Source: Pseudomonadota bacterium (GTDB taxonomy: Bacteria > Pseudomonadota > Alphaproteobacteria > Rhizobiales > Aestuariivirgaceae). Taken from it: a DNA stretch of 47,597 nt. Where the stretch lies: assembly GCA_963205315.1 (NCBI GenBank), contig CAUJIO010000046.1, forward strand, positions 1 to 47,597, in the 5' to 3' direction. A program made the translations under genes and the position numbers. The notes below the pieces were generated by a model that searched no databases, was not told the DNA's origin, and saw only the letters and a program-made list of their open reading frames with translations. Below, piece by piece: positions 6,351-17,423 of the stretch. Each line of letters opens with the position of its first letter. Within the stretch, counting starts at the first letter, position 1.

Positions 6351-7247
6351 CTATATGCTTGGCAGCAGGGCCAGCGCCGCGGCACCCACGAGGCCGCAAT
6401 TGTCGCCGAGCGCCGCCCGCACGACGTCAACAGCGCGGAATGGCGGCATGGCGAGGCGGTTGATCTGCGCCATGATGCGATCCTGCATCAGGTCCAGCGC
6501 ATCGGACATGCCGCCACCCACGACGAGACGCTGGGGCGCATAGAGATGAAGGAGGCTGGCGAAGCCATAGCCCAGCAGATCGGCCTCGCGTTCGACCAGC
6601 GCCACCGCCGCGGCATCCCCAGTGCGGGCGGCTTTCACCACTGCGCGAGCATCGGCAAAGCCGGCTTTGCGGGCTTCGGCACTGAAGGCTGTTCCGGAGG
6701 CATGAGCTTCGAAGCATCCGGTGCCGCCACAGGCACAGCGCGGTCCATCCGGGGAGATCATCATGTGGCCAATGTGGCCCGCCATGCCGCGCGCGCCCCG
6801 CAGCAACCGGCCATCCGCTACGACGCCACCGCCGATGCCGGTGCTCACCGTCACATAGACCATGTGTGACAACCCGCGCCCGGCGCCATATGTCCATTCG
6901 CCAAAGGCCGCGGCGATACCGTCATTTTCGAGAATGACGGGCCGCGCGAATTTTTCCGCCAGCACCTGGCGAAGGGGATAGTTCTCCCACCCCGGCAACG
7001 TCGGGATCGCGATGATGCAGCCTGTTCCGGAGTCGAGAGGACCGGGCGCCGATACCCCGACGGCGTCAATACCTTCGAGACCGCCCAGCGCAGATGCCAG
7101 GTGCAGCATCTGGGCGATGATGACCGATGGACCGCCTCCGGCATCGGTGGAGATCGACATGCGGCGCAGGACGGATCCGGAGGATTCGAGGACGGCCGCC
7201 CGCAGGTTGGTGCCGCCCAGGTCGATGCCGAGAGCCAGCCGTGTCAT
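6351..7247 (-). CDS. ROK-family sugar kinase (glucokinase-like)
   Basis: A 298-residue ROK kinase. It has the ATP phosphate loop DLGGT (residues 9-13), catalytic ENDG (N108, D109), and the zinc signature GHIGH...CACGGTGCFE (H158, C171, C173, C178, E180), so it is a complete enzyme rather than a ROK regulator (no N-terminal HTH). The family phosphorylates glucose, fructose, N-acetylmannosamine and related sugars; the substrate cannot be read from sequence. It is the last gene of a six-gene operon, starting 5 bp after the Rpe-like epimerase stop. Context suggests it makes the phosphosugar used by the epimerase and isomerase upstream. Confidence 0.88.
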   Translation of the reverse strand: MTRLALGIDLGGTNLRAAVLESSGSVLRRMSISTDAGGGPSVIIAQMLHLASALGGLEGIDAVGVSAPGPLDSGTGCIIAIPTLPGWENYPLRQVLAEKFARPVILENDGIAAAFGEWTYGAGRGLSHMVYVTVSTGIGGGVVADGRLLRGARGMAGHIGHMMISPDGPRCACGGTGCFEAHASGTAFSAEARKAGFADARAVVKAARTGDAAAVALVEREADLLGYGFASLLHLYAPQRLVVGGGMSDALDLMQDRIMAQINRLAMPPFRAVDVVRAALGDNCGLVGAAALALLPSI

Positions 7248-7252
7248 GATAT

Positions 7253-7969
7253 TCAGGCGCCAGCCATGCCGTGTACCCAGGCTATGCGACTGCCAAGGTC
7301 CGCCGCGCCGAAAGCCAGCGAACCCATCACAATCGTCTCGGCACCGGCGGCGCGCAGGCCCGGCACGGTATGCTCGCGAATACCGCCATCAGCGGCGACG
7401 ACAATGCGGCGTCCATTGCTCTTCGCCGCCACCAGCGCCCGGGCTTCTCGCAGCCGGGGTTCCGCGGTGGGATCAAGACCCTGACCCTTGACGCCGATGC
7501 GGGTGCCGAGAAGCGTCAGCATGTCGATGTTGTCGATGTGTTTCTCCGCGGCGGCAACGGGTGTGTGGAGTTGCAGCACGAGTCCGGCTTTCAGGCCCGC
7601 GGCGCGAATGGCCGCCAGCGCTTGCGCCGCATTGGCGTTCTCGGCGTGGACGCTGATGAGATCGGCACCGGCTTCAGCGAACTGCACGATCTGGTCGAGA
7701 AGAACGGCGTCGGCGACCATGAGATGGACGTGGAAGGGCTTTGCTGTCATCGCCCGAAGTTTCGCCGTCAGATCGGGAAAGAACAGGAAGGCGGGCGAGA
7801 AGTGGCCATCGGCCACATCGATATGAAAAATATCCGTGTACGGTTCAATGCGCTGCAGATCAGCGGCCAGATGCCCGAGGTCGGCCGACCACAGCGACAT
7901 CTCGGCCATCAGGCGATCGGTGGGCAGCGCCTCCAGCCAGTTTGCTGCAGGGCGTAAAGCGGTGGTCAT
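7253..7969 (-). CDS. Ribulose-phosphate 3-epimerase-family sugar-phosphate epimerase
   Basis: A 238-residue TIM-barrel of the Rpe/AlsE superfamily. The metal and acid-base residues are present: S25 in MSLWSADL, H49 and D51 in FHIDVADGHFSPAF, H82 in HVHLMV, and D194 in VAADGGIREHTVPGL; phosphate binding is by GSLAFG. Divergence from the conserved housekeeping Rpe (IAPSILSADF start, HxDVMDGHFVPN, VDGG) points to a specialised epimerase, for example on a tetrulose, allulose or xylulose phosphate. The start overlaps the upstream stop by 4 bp (ATGA) and the stop is 5 bp from the ROK kinase, so all are translated from one mRNA. The exact substrate is unknown. Confidence 0.85.
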   Translation of the reverse strand: MTTALRPAANWLEALPTDRLMAEMSLWSADLGHLAADLQRIEPYTDIFHIDVADGHFSPAFLFFPDLTAKLRAMTAKPFHVHLMVADAVLLDQIVQFAEAGADLISVHAENANAAQALAAIRAAGLKAGLVLQLHTPVAAAEKHIDNIDMLTLLGTRIGVKGQGLDPTAEPRLREARALVAAKSNGRRIVVAADGGIREHTVPGLRAAGAETIVMGSLAFGAADLGSRIAWVHGMAGA

Positions 7970-8763
7970 GAAGCCAATCCTTGGTGTTGCAGAAATGCGG
8001 TGATGGCAGCGCGAAGCTCTGCCAAATGACGGGGCTTGTCTTGCGCCTTGGGGGTGATGTCGAGGAATGCCGCCCGTGGGATGAGCGCACCGAGGTGCCT
8101 GGCACTTGCGAGAGGATGAACCAGGTCCATCGCATTGCCGATCACCAGGGCCGGCACGCTGAGCGCCCTCAGTTGAGCCTCGGTGATGCCCGGACCATCC
8201 GCCGCGATGGATGACAGCAACAGACTTGTATTTTCGGGATCGGCGGAGTCGAAGAACTTGTTGAGCGAGGCGAGATTGTCAGGCGCGTGCAGCGCGTAAG
8301 TCCTGGCCACGTCACTCGCCGCAAATCCAGCCTTGTCGCCACTGGCAAGAAAGCGGCTCACCGTTTCAAAGGCCTGCATGTTCGACGGCGATGCCTCGGT
8401 TCTCCACGCCGGGCGGACGAGGATCAAGGCTGTGACGCGGTCTGGCGCAATGACCGCAATACGTGCCGCAATCGCCGCACCCATTGAAATTCCGCCGATG
8501 GCGAAGCGCTGCACCCCCCGCGCATCGGCAAAGGCAAGCACATCGTCAGCGAACATGGCGATGGAGAACCGGTCACCACGGGCCGAGGCACCATGACTGC
8601 GGCATTCGAGTGTCAGACGGCGGACGCCGTTGCCCGGAAAGGCTTCGGCAACCTGGGCTTCATCACCGCCAAGACCATGCTGTAAAATGACCGGGGGACC
8701 ATCACCCACATCATAGCCAGCGAGTGCGAGCCCGTCCCGCATCAGCGTGTGCGACGGAGTCAT
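7966..8763 (-). CDS. Alpha/beta-hydrolase fold protein (lactonase/esterase-like)
   Basis: A 265-residue alpha/beta hydrolase with oxyanion-hole segment LQHGLGGDE (residues 28-35), nucleophile elbow GISMGAA (S93), acid D213 in GNAMDLVHP and a likely catalytic H246 in PRHLAEL. The family includes enol-lactonases, esterases and C-C hydrolases. No signal peptide is seen, so it is cytoplasmic. ATGA overlaps with both neighbours show strict translational coupling. In an operon with a Gfo/Idh/MocA dehydrogenase, which can oxidise a sugar to a lactone, opening of a lactone or cleavage of an ester is a reasonable inference, not shown. Confidence 0.85.
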   Translation of the reverse strand: MTPSHTLMRDGLALAGYDVGDGPPVILQHGLGGDEAQVAEAFPGNGVRRLTLECRSHGASARGDRFSIAMFADDVLAFADARGVQRFAIGGISMGAAIAARIAVIAPDRVTALILVRPAWRTEASPSNMQAFETVSRFLASGDKAGFAASDVARTYALHAPDNLASLNKFFDSADPENTSLLLSSIAADGPGITEAQLRALSVPALVIGNAMDLVHPLASARHLGALIPRAAFLDITPKAQDKPRHLAELRAAITAFLQHQGLAS

Positions 8764-9581
8764 GTCAGGATGTCTCTCAGGAAACGGGCAACAGACGGCG
8801 CCTCGGCCTCCTCCAGCCCGTGCGTCACCAGAGGACCGTCAAAGCCTGCCGCTGCCAGGCGCGACACGAAATGGCGGAAATCAATGACGCCACGGCCGGC
8901 AGCCACAAACTGTCCTGCCGCATCGCGGTCCTTGGCATGAGCCATGACGATCCGATCGGCGAGGAGATCGACGGCCTCCGCCACCAGCGCAAGGCGCTTC
9001 GCACTGTCCGTCACTTCAAACAGGTTGGCAGGATCGAGGACGATCTTCAGGCGTGGCGACTGCAGCGCATCGATGAGGCGCCGCGCAAGCGGCGCGGAAC
9101 TCACGATATTGGCAAGCTCCGGCTCGATGCCGAGATCGACATCAAATCGATCTGCCAATTCGACGGCCTTCGACATCTCCGTCAGCAAGCCGCGCCAGGC
9201 CTCGGGGGTGGCGTTCTCCGGGTGATGCCGCCACTGATCATGCGGGTCACGCGTCCCGGTGCACAGCGTCACCAGCCGCGTGCCCATGGCGCGGGACGAC
9301 GCGGCGATGACGCCCAGGCGGCGGAGGCCGATGGCGCGCTGCTGCGGATCGGGATGGATCATATTGTAGGTGGCCGATACGGCAGCGATCTCAACACCTG
9401 TCTCACGCGATGCCGCCGCAATCTCTTCCGCCGTGGCGGGGGGTATTTCATCAAGCATCGACGGCAGCCCGAGACAGGCCATGTTGAACTGGGCACAATC
9501 ATAGCCCGCGGCGCGCACGGCACTCAGAACCGGCACGGCGCCTTGCACGGCAAAGGTCCTGGCGAAGATGCCAAGTTGCAT
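8760..9581 (-). CDS. Xylose-isomerase-like TIM-barrel sugar (phosphate) isomerase/epimerase
   Basis: A 273-residue AP-endonuclease-2/xylose-isomerase-like TIM barrel. Visible metal-site segments are LGIEPELANI (Glu), KIVLDPANLF (Asp), VMAHAKDRD (His/Asp) and the late LVTHGLEE (Glu). The N-terminus QLGIFARTFAVQ is the usual first strand. Enzymes of this fold include hydroxypyruvate isomerase, tagatose epimerase, inosose dehydratase and 3-keto-sugar isomerases. I prefer the ATG at 9581, which shares one base with the upstream stop (TGATG), over the adjacent GTG at 9584. It sits directly after a Gfo/Idh/MocA gene, a pairing common in inositol and 3-keto-glycoside pathways, so it may act on the keto product of that enzyme. 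Confidence 0.85.
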   Translation of the reverse strand: MQLGIFARTFAVQGAVPVLSAVRAAGYDCAQFNMACLGLPSMLDEIPPATAEEIAAASRETGVEIAAVSATYNMIHPDPQQRAIGLRRLGVIAASSRAMGTRLVTLCTGTRDPHDQWRHHPENATPEAWRGLLTEMSKAVELADRFDVDLGIEPELANIVSSAPLARRLIDALQSPRLKIVLDPANLFEVTDSAKRLALVAEAVDLLADRIVMAHAKDRDAAGQFVAAGRGVIDFRHFVSRLAAAGFDGPLVTHGLEEAEAPSVARFLRDILT

Positions 9582-10657
9582 CACACCGGTCCGCTTACAT
9601 CGGCAAGCCTCACGCTGCGGCCTTCGCGCACCGATTGGGCGATCGCCACCATGGCGCGCACGCTCGCAACTCCATCATGCACGTCGGCGCCGCGCATTGG
9701 CCCACCATCGAGAACAGCATCGGCAAAACCTTCCAGCTGACGGCGGTAGAAATGCCCGTCGGCGCCCAGCGGCCGGCGGGAGGTAGCATCCTTCTCGTGG
9801 AAGATGTCGACGTCGGAGGACTTGTAGTACCAGGGATTATAGGTCTTGGCGGTGATGCTGCCGTTCTCGCCATAGAGCGTCAGGCCTTCGTGCCAGTCCA
9901 TGCGGACTGCAACGGTCAGATCGAGATGTCCCATGCAGCCATTGGCAAATGCGACATCGACAAACCAGCTGTAGGCGCCAAACTTTTCGTTCAGCCGCGC
10001 ATTCACTTCGATTAGCTCGCCGCAGAGGAATCGCGCCGTGTCGACCAGATGACTGCCGTGCGCCAGCATGAAATAGCGGCGCAGATCGGCCTTCGGATTC
10101 TCCGCTGGCTTGCGGGCGCCTGCGCTGAGGATGGGGAGCGGCTGCACCGCGTCGGTCATGGTGTAGCGGTGGGTGGAATCGCAATACCAGGCCTTGAGCG
10201 CCAGCTGCTGACCCATCTCATCGCGGACGAAATCACGCGCCGCCTCGAGCCCAGGATCGAAGCGCTTCATGTGACCGACCTGAAGGACGAGCCCGCTGCG
10301 TTTCACGGCGGCGGCCAGCTGTTCGACATCCTCGACTGCGAGGCCGATCGGCTTTTCGCACAGCACGTGTTTTCCCGCGGACAGCGCCTTCAAAGCGGCG
10401 GGAACGTGAAAGGCATCCGAAGTGGCGATGATGACGGCGTCGAGTGCCGGGTCGGCCAGCATCGCATCATAGTCGCGATAGCGCTTCGCAGGCTGGTAGG
10501 TATCTCCCATGCGCTGCACCAGATCCTCCGCCACATCGCAGATGGCGTAGAGATCGGTGTTGCGGGCCTTGGCGGCCGATTCGAAATGCGCGAACTGGGC
10601 GATTGGGCCGCAGCCGAGAATGCCGACCTTGAGGCGGCGGTCCTGTTTCCTGATCAT
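9581..10657 (-). CDS. Gfo/Idh/MocA-family NAD(P)-dependent oxidoreductase
   Basis: A 358-residue dehydrogenase with the N-terminal Rossmann fold VGILGCGPIAQFAH (about residues 11-24) and the family motif CEKPIGL (K102 catalytic), followed by the C-terminal substrate domain. The family oxidises sugar or inositol hydroxyls. I chose the ATG at 10657 because AGGAAA lies about 8 nt upstream and the fold starts immediately; the ATG at 10684 adds nine extra residues. It follows aspA by 68 bp and precedes the TIM-barrel gene with a one-base overlap. The active site contains DTARFLCGEL in the usual Asp-x-x-x helix position. Substrate unknown; likely the first oxidative step of the operon's pathway. 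Confidence 0.88.
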   Translation of the reverse strand: MIRKQDRRLKVGILGCGPIAQFAHFESAAKARNTDLYAICDVAEDLVQRMGDTYQPAKRYRDYDAMLADPALDAVIIATSDAFHVPAALKALSAGKHVLCEKPIGLAVEDVEQLAAAVKRSGLVLQVGHMKRFDPGLEAARDFVRDEMGQQLALKAWYCDSTHRYTMTDAVQPLPILSAGARKPAENPKADLRRYFMLAHGSHLVDTARFLCGELIEVNARLNEKFGAYSWFVDVAFANGCMGHLDLTVAVRMDWHEGLTLYGENGSITAKTYNPWYYKSSDVDIFHEKDATSRRPLGADGHFYRRQLEGFADAVLDGGPMRGADVHDGVASVRAMVAIAQSVREGRSVRLADVSGPV

Positions 10658-10725
10658 GCTGGATTTCCTGTGCTGGCCCGTCATTGGCCCGCAGGCTGGC
10701 CATGCGTCAAGACATCATTGCTGGT

Positions 10726-12117
<1,392 letters not shown>

Positions 12118-12155
12118 CGTTGTGGTCTCCGCACATCACTGTCCCGCCACTGTAG

Positions 12156-13385
<1,230 letters not shown>

Positions 13386-13409
13386 GCCTGCGGCTTATCG
13401 CATGAAAAG

Positions 13410-13438
13410 GAATGGGGGGGCCGGCAGGCCTCCCATTC
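13410..13438. terminator. Bidirectional hairpin between takP and dctM
   Basis: The arm GAATGGGGGGGCC (13410-13422) pairs with GGCCTCCCATTC (13427-13438), giving about 12 bp with one wobble and one bulged G around a 4-nt loop. CTT follows on the plus strand and CTTTT on the minus strand. It lies in the 59-bp gap between convergent stop codons, so it can end both transcripts. Confidence 0.65.
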
Positions 13439-13444
13439 TTGCGT

Positions 13445-14863
13445 TCAGGGATTGATGGCGGGTGGCGCACTCAGATCGGTGCCGCCACTGTCCGGCACGA
13501 TGATCTCGATATTCGGATCGACCACGAGGTCGGCGTCGAGGAAGGCCGTGACAATCTGCGGAAAGGCAATGAGAATGCCGACCAGCATGAGCTGCAGCAC
13601 GACCCAGGGAATGGCCCCCCAGTAGATATCGCTCGACTTGACGGACGGCGGCGCCACGCCCCTGAGGTAGAACAGGGCGAAGCCGAAAGGCGGATGCATG
13701 AAACTCGTCTGCATGTTGGCGCCGAGCAAAACGCCGAACCAGATGAGATTGATGCCCATGGCTTCGGCGGCGGGCGCCAGCAGCGGCACGACGATGAAGG
13801 CGATCTCGAAGAAATCGAGGAAGAAGGCCAGAATGAACACGAACAGGTTGACGACAATCAGGAAGCCCGCTTGCCCGCCCGGCAGCGAGACAAGGAAACT
13901 CTCGATCCATTCCTTGCCGCCGACGCCCTGAAACACCAGACTGAAGACGCGCGCGCCGATGAGAATGAAAACCACCATGGCGGTGATGCGCATGGTCGTG
14001 TCCATGCCTTGCCAGGTCAGCGACCATGTCAGCTTGCGGTTCAGCCAGGCCAGAACGAAGGCGCCGATGACGCCCATAGCGCCGGCCTCGGTCGCGGTCG
14101 CCAGTCCCATGAAGATCGTGCCCAGCACGATGAAGATCAGCGCCAGTGACGGGATCATCCCGCGGATGCAGCGGCGGGCCAGCGCCCAGCCCTTCAGCGT
14201 CCGGGCTTCGGGCGGCAGGGCCGGCACATCGCCGGGCTTCAGGATGCTGAGCAACAACACCCACAGCATGAAGAGAACGACCTGGATGACGCTCGCTCCC
14301 ATGGCGCCCAGATACATCTGCCCCACCGGCTTGCCGAGTTGGTCGGCGAGGACCACGAGGACGAGAGACGGTGGAATGAGCTGCGTGATGGTGCCTGACG
14401 CGGCGATGACGCCGGTGGCATGGCGGATGTTGTAGCCATACTTGATCATGATCGGCAGTGAGATCAATGCCATGGCAATGACCGATGCGGCGACCGTGCC
14501 GGTGATGGCGCCCAGAATGGCACCGACGAGAATGACAGCATAGGACAGGCCGCCGCGCACACCGCCGAAAAGCTGGCCGAAGCCCTCGAGCAAATCTTCC
14601 GCCAGTCCACAGCGTTCGAGGATGGCTCCCATGAGCGTGAAGAAGGGAATAGCAAGCAGCAGGTCATTGCCGAGCACCGACTCAAGCTGAAAGACGATGT
14701 TGCCGAGGAAGTCCGGATGAATGAGCCCCAGTTCGATGCCGATGAGCCCGAATGCAAATCCGACGGCCGCCAGCGAGAAGGCCGCCGGATAGCCGTAGAG
14801 CATGAACAGGATCAGCCCGGCGAACATCATGGGCGCCAGATTGTGGCTGACAAATGCAATCAT
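13445..14863 (-). CDS. dctM: TRAP transporter large permease (DctM/TakM-type)
   Basis: A 472-residue, very hydrophobic protein with about 12-13 membrane segments, typical of DctM large permeases. Conserved stretches include LLAIPFFTLMGAILERCG, GAILGAITGTVAASVIAMAL, AASGTITQLIPPSLVLVVL, ATATEAGAMGVIGAF and FFLDFFEIAFIVVPLLAP. I chose the ATG at 14863, which overlaps the dctQ stop by 4 bp; the frame extends to 15085 only inside dctQ. It forms the ion-coupled channel that takes ligand from TakP. The C-terminal tail (VPDSGGTDLSAPPAINP) is polar and cytoplasmic or periplasmic. Confidence 0.92.
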   Translation of the reverse strand: MIAFVSHNLAPMMFAGLILFMLYGYPAAFSLAAVGFAFGLIGIELGLIHPDFLGNIVFQLESVLGNDLLLAIPFFTLMGAILERCGLAEDLLEGFGQLFGGVRGGLSYAVILVGAILGAITGTVAASVIAMALISLPIMIKYGYNIRHATGVIAASGTITQLIPPSLVLVVLADQLGKPVGQMYLGAMGASVIQVVLFMLWVLLLSILKPGDVPALPPEARTLKGWALARRCIRGMIPSLALIFIVLGTIFMGLATATEAGAMGVIGAFVLAWLNRKLTWSLTWQGMDTTMRITAMVVFILIGARVFSLVFQGVGGKEWIESFLVSLPGGQAGFLIVVNLFVFILAFFLDFFEIAFIVVPLLAPAAEAMGINLIWFGVLLGANMQTSFMHPPFGFALFYLRGVAPPSVKSSDIYWGAIPWVVLQLMLVGILIAFPQIVTAFLDADLVVDPNIEIIVPDSGGTDLSAPPAINP

Positions 14864-15471
14864 TGAACCGGCTTCTCGTAATTCGGCTCGCGGTGGATGT
14901 ACCCCAACAGCGAGGCGAGGGTCTTGATGATTTCCGAGAAGCCCTGCACCAGCAGGATTGCGAAGCCCAGTGGAATGAAAAGCTTGAAAGGCCAGCGCGG
15001 CAGGCCGCCGGCGTTGGACGACATTTCGTTCGTCCGCCACGATTCGAGAAACCAAGGCCAGCTGAAGTAGATCAGGACCACGCACATGGGCACAAGGAAC
15101 AGGATTGCGCCGCTGAGATCGATCCAGTCGCGCTTTCGATAGCTGACCGATCCATAGACGAGGTCAACCCGCACATGTTCGTTGACCTTGAGTGTCCAGG
15201 ACGCTCCCAGCATCACCATGCCGGCGAACATGATAAGCTGCACGTCACGCAACGCGTTGGAATTGTCCCGGTAGAGATCGAAAATGAAGCCCAGGCCGCC
15301 GCCGAACACACGCAACTTGGAATCGAGATAGAGGATTGTGCCGATGCTGTATCGGAACAACGCGTTGAAGGCGCTCACCAGCGCGGCAAGCAGCACAAGC
15401 CAGATCGCGGCCAGGCCGACGTACCTGCTGGCGGCGTCTATGCCTCGGCTGATGGCAAGCAGAGCCCCCAT
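14860..15471 (-). CDS. dctQ: TRAP transporter small permease (DctQ/TakQ-type)
   Basis: A 203-residue four-helix membrane protein: TM1 about 12-35, TM2 about 85-105, TM3 about 125-147, TM4 about 170-190. The DctQ features WTLKVNEHVRVDLVYG and SYRKRDWIDL are visible. The start is taken as ATG 15471 (GGGGAGG 7 nt upstream); the GTG at 15474 is immediately before it. The relatively long loop between TM1 and TM2 is typical of the TakQ subgroup. It is co-transcribed with dctM (4-bp overlap) and divergent from mmcB by about 85 bp. Confidence 0.9.
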   Translation of the reverse strand: MGALLAISRGIDAASRYVGLAAIWLVLLAALVSAFNALFRYSIGTILYLDSKLRVFGGGLGFIFDLYRDNSNALRDVQLIMFAGMVMLGASWTLKVNEHVRVDLVYGSVSYRKRDWIDLSGAILFLVPMCVVLIYFSWPWFLESWRTNEMSSNAGGLPRWPFKLFIPLGFAILLVQGFSEIIKTLASLLGYIHREPNYEKPVQ

Positions 15472-15557
15472 CACTTAACCTCCCCTGAAGACCGTTGACC
15501 GGCCCCTTGCTTCTGGGGAAGACATTAGGTTGATTGCGAGGTTCGCAACAAGAGGCA

Positions 15558-16016
15558 ATGATGCAACTGCAACTCCGGCCGGATGGCCGCCAATCCGATA
15601 CGGCGCTGATGGTCCAGCGTGGCACCGGGCGGCTGCTGCGAGCGGCGGGATTCGCGATATTGCCCGAGTTTACGCTCACCACCGGACGGCGGGCCGACAT
15701 CATCGGCGTGAACGATGCAGGCCAGATCTGGATCGTCGAGATAAAGTCGTCGGTCGGGGATTTCCGCTGCGACACCAAGTGGCCGGAATATCGTGACTAT
15801 TGCGATCGGCTGTTTTTCGCCATCCCGACCAGCCTCGACCCGGCCATCATGCCGGATGATGCCGGGTTGATCATCGCCGACAGCTGGGGAGCGGACATCA
15901 TCCGCCATCCAGAAGCACTGGCGCTCCACACATCGCGGCGAAAGGCGGTGACGCTTGCCTTCGCCCGCGCCGCCGCGTTGCGGCTGCACGGGCTCTACGA
16001 TCCGATGGCCGAATAG
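15558..16016 (+). CDS. mmcB: MmcB-family DNA repair protein (PD-(D/E)xK fold)
   Basis: A 152-residue protein of the alphaproteobacterial MmcB family (DUF-type PF06319). The nuclease-like core is intact: GRRADIIGVNDAGQIWIVEIKSS (D, then ExK), followed by DFRCDTKWPEYRDYCDRLFFA and DDAGLIIADSWGADIIRHPE, which are family signatures. In Caulobacter, MmcB is SOS-induced and helps repair mitomycin C damage. Start: ATG 15558 or the adjacent ATG 15561, with AGAGG just upstream. It is a single gene between the divergent dctQ and a convergent oxygenase-like gene. I do not see a clear LexA box (GTTC-N7-GTTC) upstream. Confidence 0.85.
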   Translation: MMQLQLRPDGRQSDTALMVQRGTGRLLRAAGFAILPEFTLTTGRRADIIGVNDAGQIWIVEIKSSVGDFRCDTKWPEYRDYCDRLFFAIPTSLDPAIMPDDAGLIIADSWGADIIRHPEALALHTSRRKAVTLAFARAAALRLHGLYDPMAE

Positions 16017-16020
16017 GGCG

Positions 16021-16698
16021 CTACGCCGCTACCATCGCCTTGGCAGGGGCATAGATGTTCTCTCCGAGCGGGTCGAAGCCCTCGTCATTGACCTTGATGT
16101 AAATGACGGAGGTGCCGCGCGCCCGGATGCGCTCGTGATAAATGGCCGAGCCCAGGAAGACGATCATGTCACCCAATTCCTCATGCAGCGGCAAGGCCTC
16201 GGGCGAGGCATAGATGCCTTCGAGGCCGGGATGATCCTGCTCGGTCATGAACACGGCACGCTCGGCTTCGTTGGGCGTACGGTCCAGCGTGGGGAAAACG
16301 CAGACGCTGGTTTCAGGTCCAAGATACACGGGCAAGCCGATCGAGAATTTCGAGGCACCGCGATCCTTGTGCGGGGCCGGATAGTCCGGCGCGTCGTTCT
16401 CGTATTGCTTGAGGTGGCGCTCGGAGATGGTGAAGGTTTCCCGGTTGAGGCCGGTAAGGGCGGCGACCTCGGTGCGGAAGCGTTCGGCGATGGCCTCATC
16501 GGGGAAATCGTACAGAAACTGGTGCTTCTTGCCGCCGATGCGCCACTTACCATATTCCTCCACCTGTCCGGTGCGGGAGCGATCGAGATAGGTTTTGAGG
16601 TCGGCCATGAAGTTCTCGGACAGGACGTCCTTCAACAGAATATAGCCGTCACGTTCGAGCTGCTCGCGATAAGTGCCGAGGTTGCGCTTGAAGGGCAT
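16021..16698 (-). CDS. Fe(II)/2-oxoglutarate-dependent oxygenase-like protein
   Basis: A 225-residue protein of jelly-roll type. The candidate facial triad is H110 and D112 in APHKDRGASKF and H188 in SAIYHERIRARG, with R192 or R194 as the 2-oxoglutarate anchor. The N-terminal LERDGYILLKDVLSENFM resembles phytanoyl-CoA dioxygenase-type proteins (DGxxxxxxxL). Start: ATG 16698 (MPFKRNLGTY); the frame continues to 16740 but is less likely. The substrate is unknown and there is no biosynthetic neighbourhood. It lies about 97 bp downstream of regA on the same strand, so it might be in the RegA transcript; an O2-requiring enzyme beside a redox regulator is suggestive only. Confidence 0.7.
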   Translation of the reverse strand: MPFKRNLGTYREQLERDGYILLKDVLSENFMADLKTYLDRSRTGQVEEYGKWRIGGKKHQFLYDFPDEAIAERFRTEVAALTGLNRETFTISERHLKQYENDAPDYPAPHKDRGASKFSIGLPVYLGPETSVCVFPTLDRTPNEAERAVFMTEQDHPGLEGIYASPEALPLHEELGDMIVFLGSAIYHERIRARGTSVIYIKVNDEGFDPLGENIYAPAKAMVAA

Positions 16699-16795
16699 CG
16701 TCCAGTCTCCGGTTTGGATTTCCGGAGTACGACGAAGCAAGAGCCGTGCCGATGCATTACAGGACGGTAATGCCGGCGGGGACAGGGTTAACGAA

Positions 16796-17341
16796 TTATT
16801 TCGGCGCGCGCTTGGCGAGGATGCGCTGCAATGTGCGGCGGTGCATGTTCAGCCGCCGGGCGGTTTCCGAGACATTGCGATTGCAGAGTTCGTAGACGCG
16901 CTGGATATGCTCCCAACGCACCCGGTCGGCCGACATCGGATTGTCCGGCAGGACAGCGCGGTTGGCGGTGTCGCCGACGAGAGCGCCGTAGACGGCATCG
17001 GCATCGGCTGGCTTTGCCAGGTAATCGATGGCGCCGAGCTTCACAGCCGTGACAGCGGTGGCAATATTGCCATAGCCCGTCAGCACCACAGCGCGGGCGT
17101 CAGGCCGGGCCTGATGCAGGGCTTCGATGACGTCGAGGCCATTGCCGTCACCGAGGCGCAGATCGACGACGGCGAATGAGGGAGCCGCGCGTTTCACATG
17201 CGCCACGCCTTCCGCCACCGATTCCGCCATCAGCACTTCGAAGCCACGAATCTCCATCGCGCGCGCCAGCCGCGTGAGGAAGGGCTTGTCGTCATCGACC
17301 AGAAGCAGCGTCTTGTCGGCCGGAAGGATCGGGTTTGTCAT
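16796..17341 (-). CDS. regA: Redox response regulator RegA/ActR/PrrA
   Basis: A 181-residue response regulator. Receiver residues are D16-D18, phosphoacceptor D60 (AVVDLRLGDGNGLD), T88 and K110. A proline-containing linker leads to the Fis-type HTH NVSETARRLNMHRRTLQRIL (156-175), which is almost invariant in RegA/PrrA/ActR. The family globally controls respiration, carbon fixation, nitrogen fixation and photosynthesis genes when the quinone pool is reduced. It lies 82 bp downstream of regB on the same strand. The usual family length is about 184 residues, so it is complete. Confidence 0.93.
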   Translation of the reverse strand: MTNPILPADKTLLLVDDDKPFLTRLARAMEIRGFEVLMAESVAEGVAHVKRAAPSFAVVDLRLGDGNGLDVIEALHQARPDARAVVLTGYGNIATAVTAVKLGAIDYLAKPADADAVYGALVGDTANRAVLPDNPMSADRVRWEHIQRVYELCNRNVSETARRLNMHRRTLQRILAKRAPK

Positions 17342-17423
17342 CCAGGGCTTGCCAATTCAGCAGTTGAGCGTTTGGGGCTGTCTAGACCTTTGAGCGCGCC
17401 GGTTCAATGTCCCAGCTACGGCA

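Noticed and set aside
6188-6430. Minus-strand frame of 80 residues upstream of the PilZ gene
   Set aside because: It overlaps the end of the ROK kinase gene in another frame, is rich in Cys/Trp/Arg, and matches no family.
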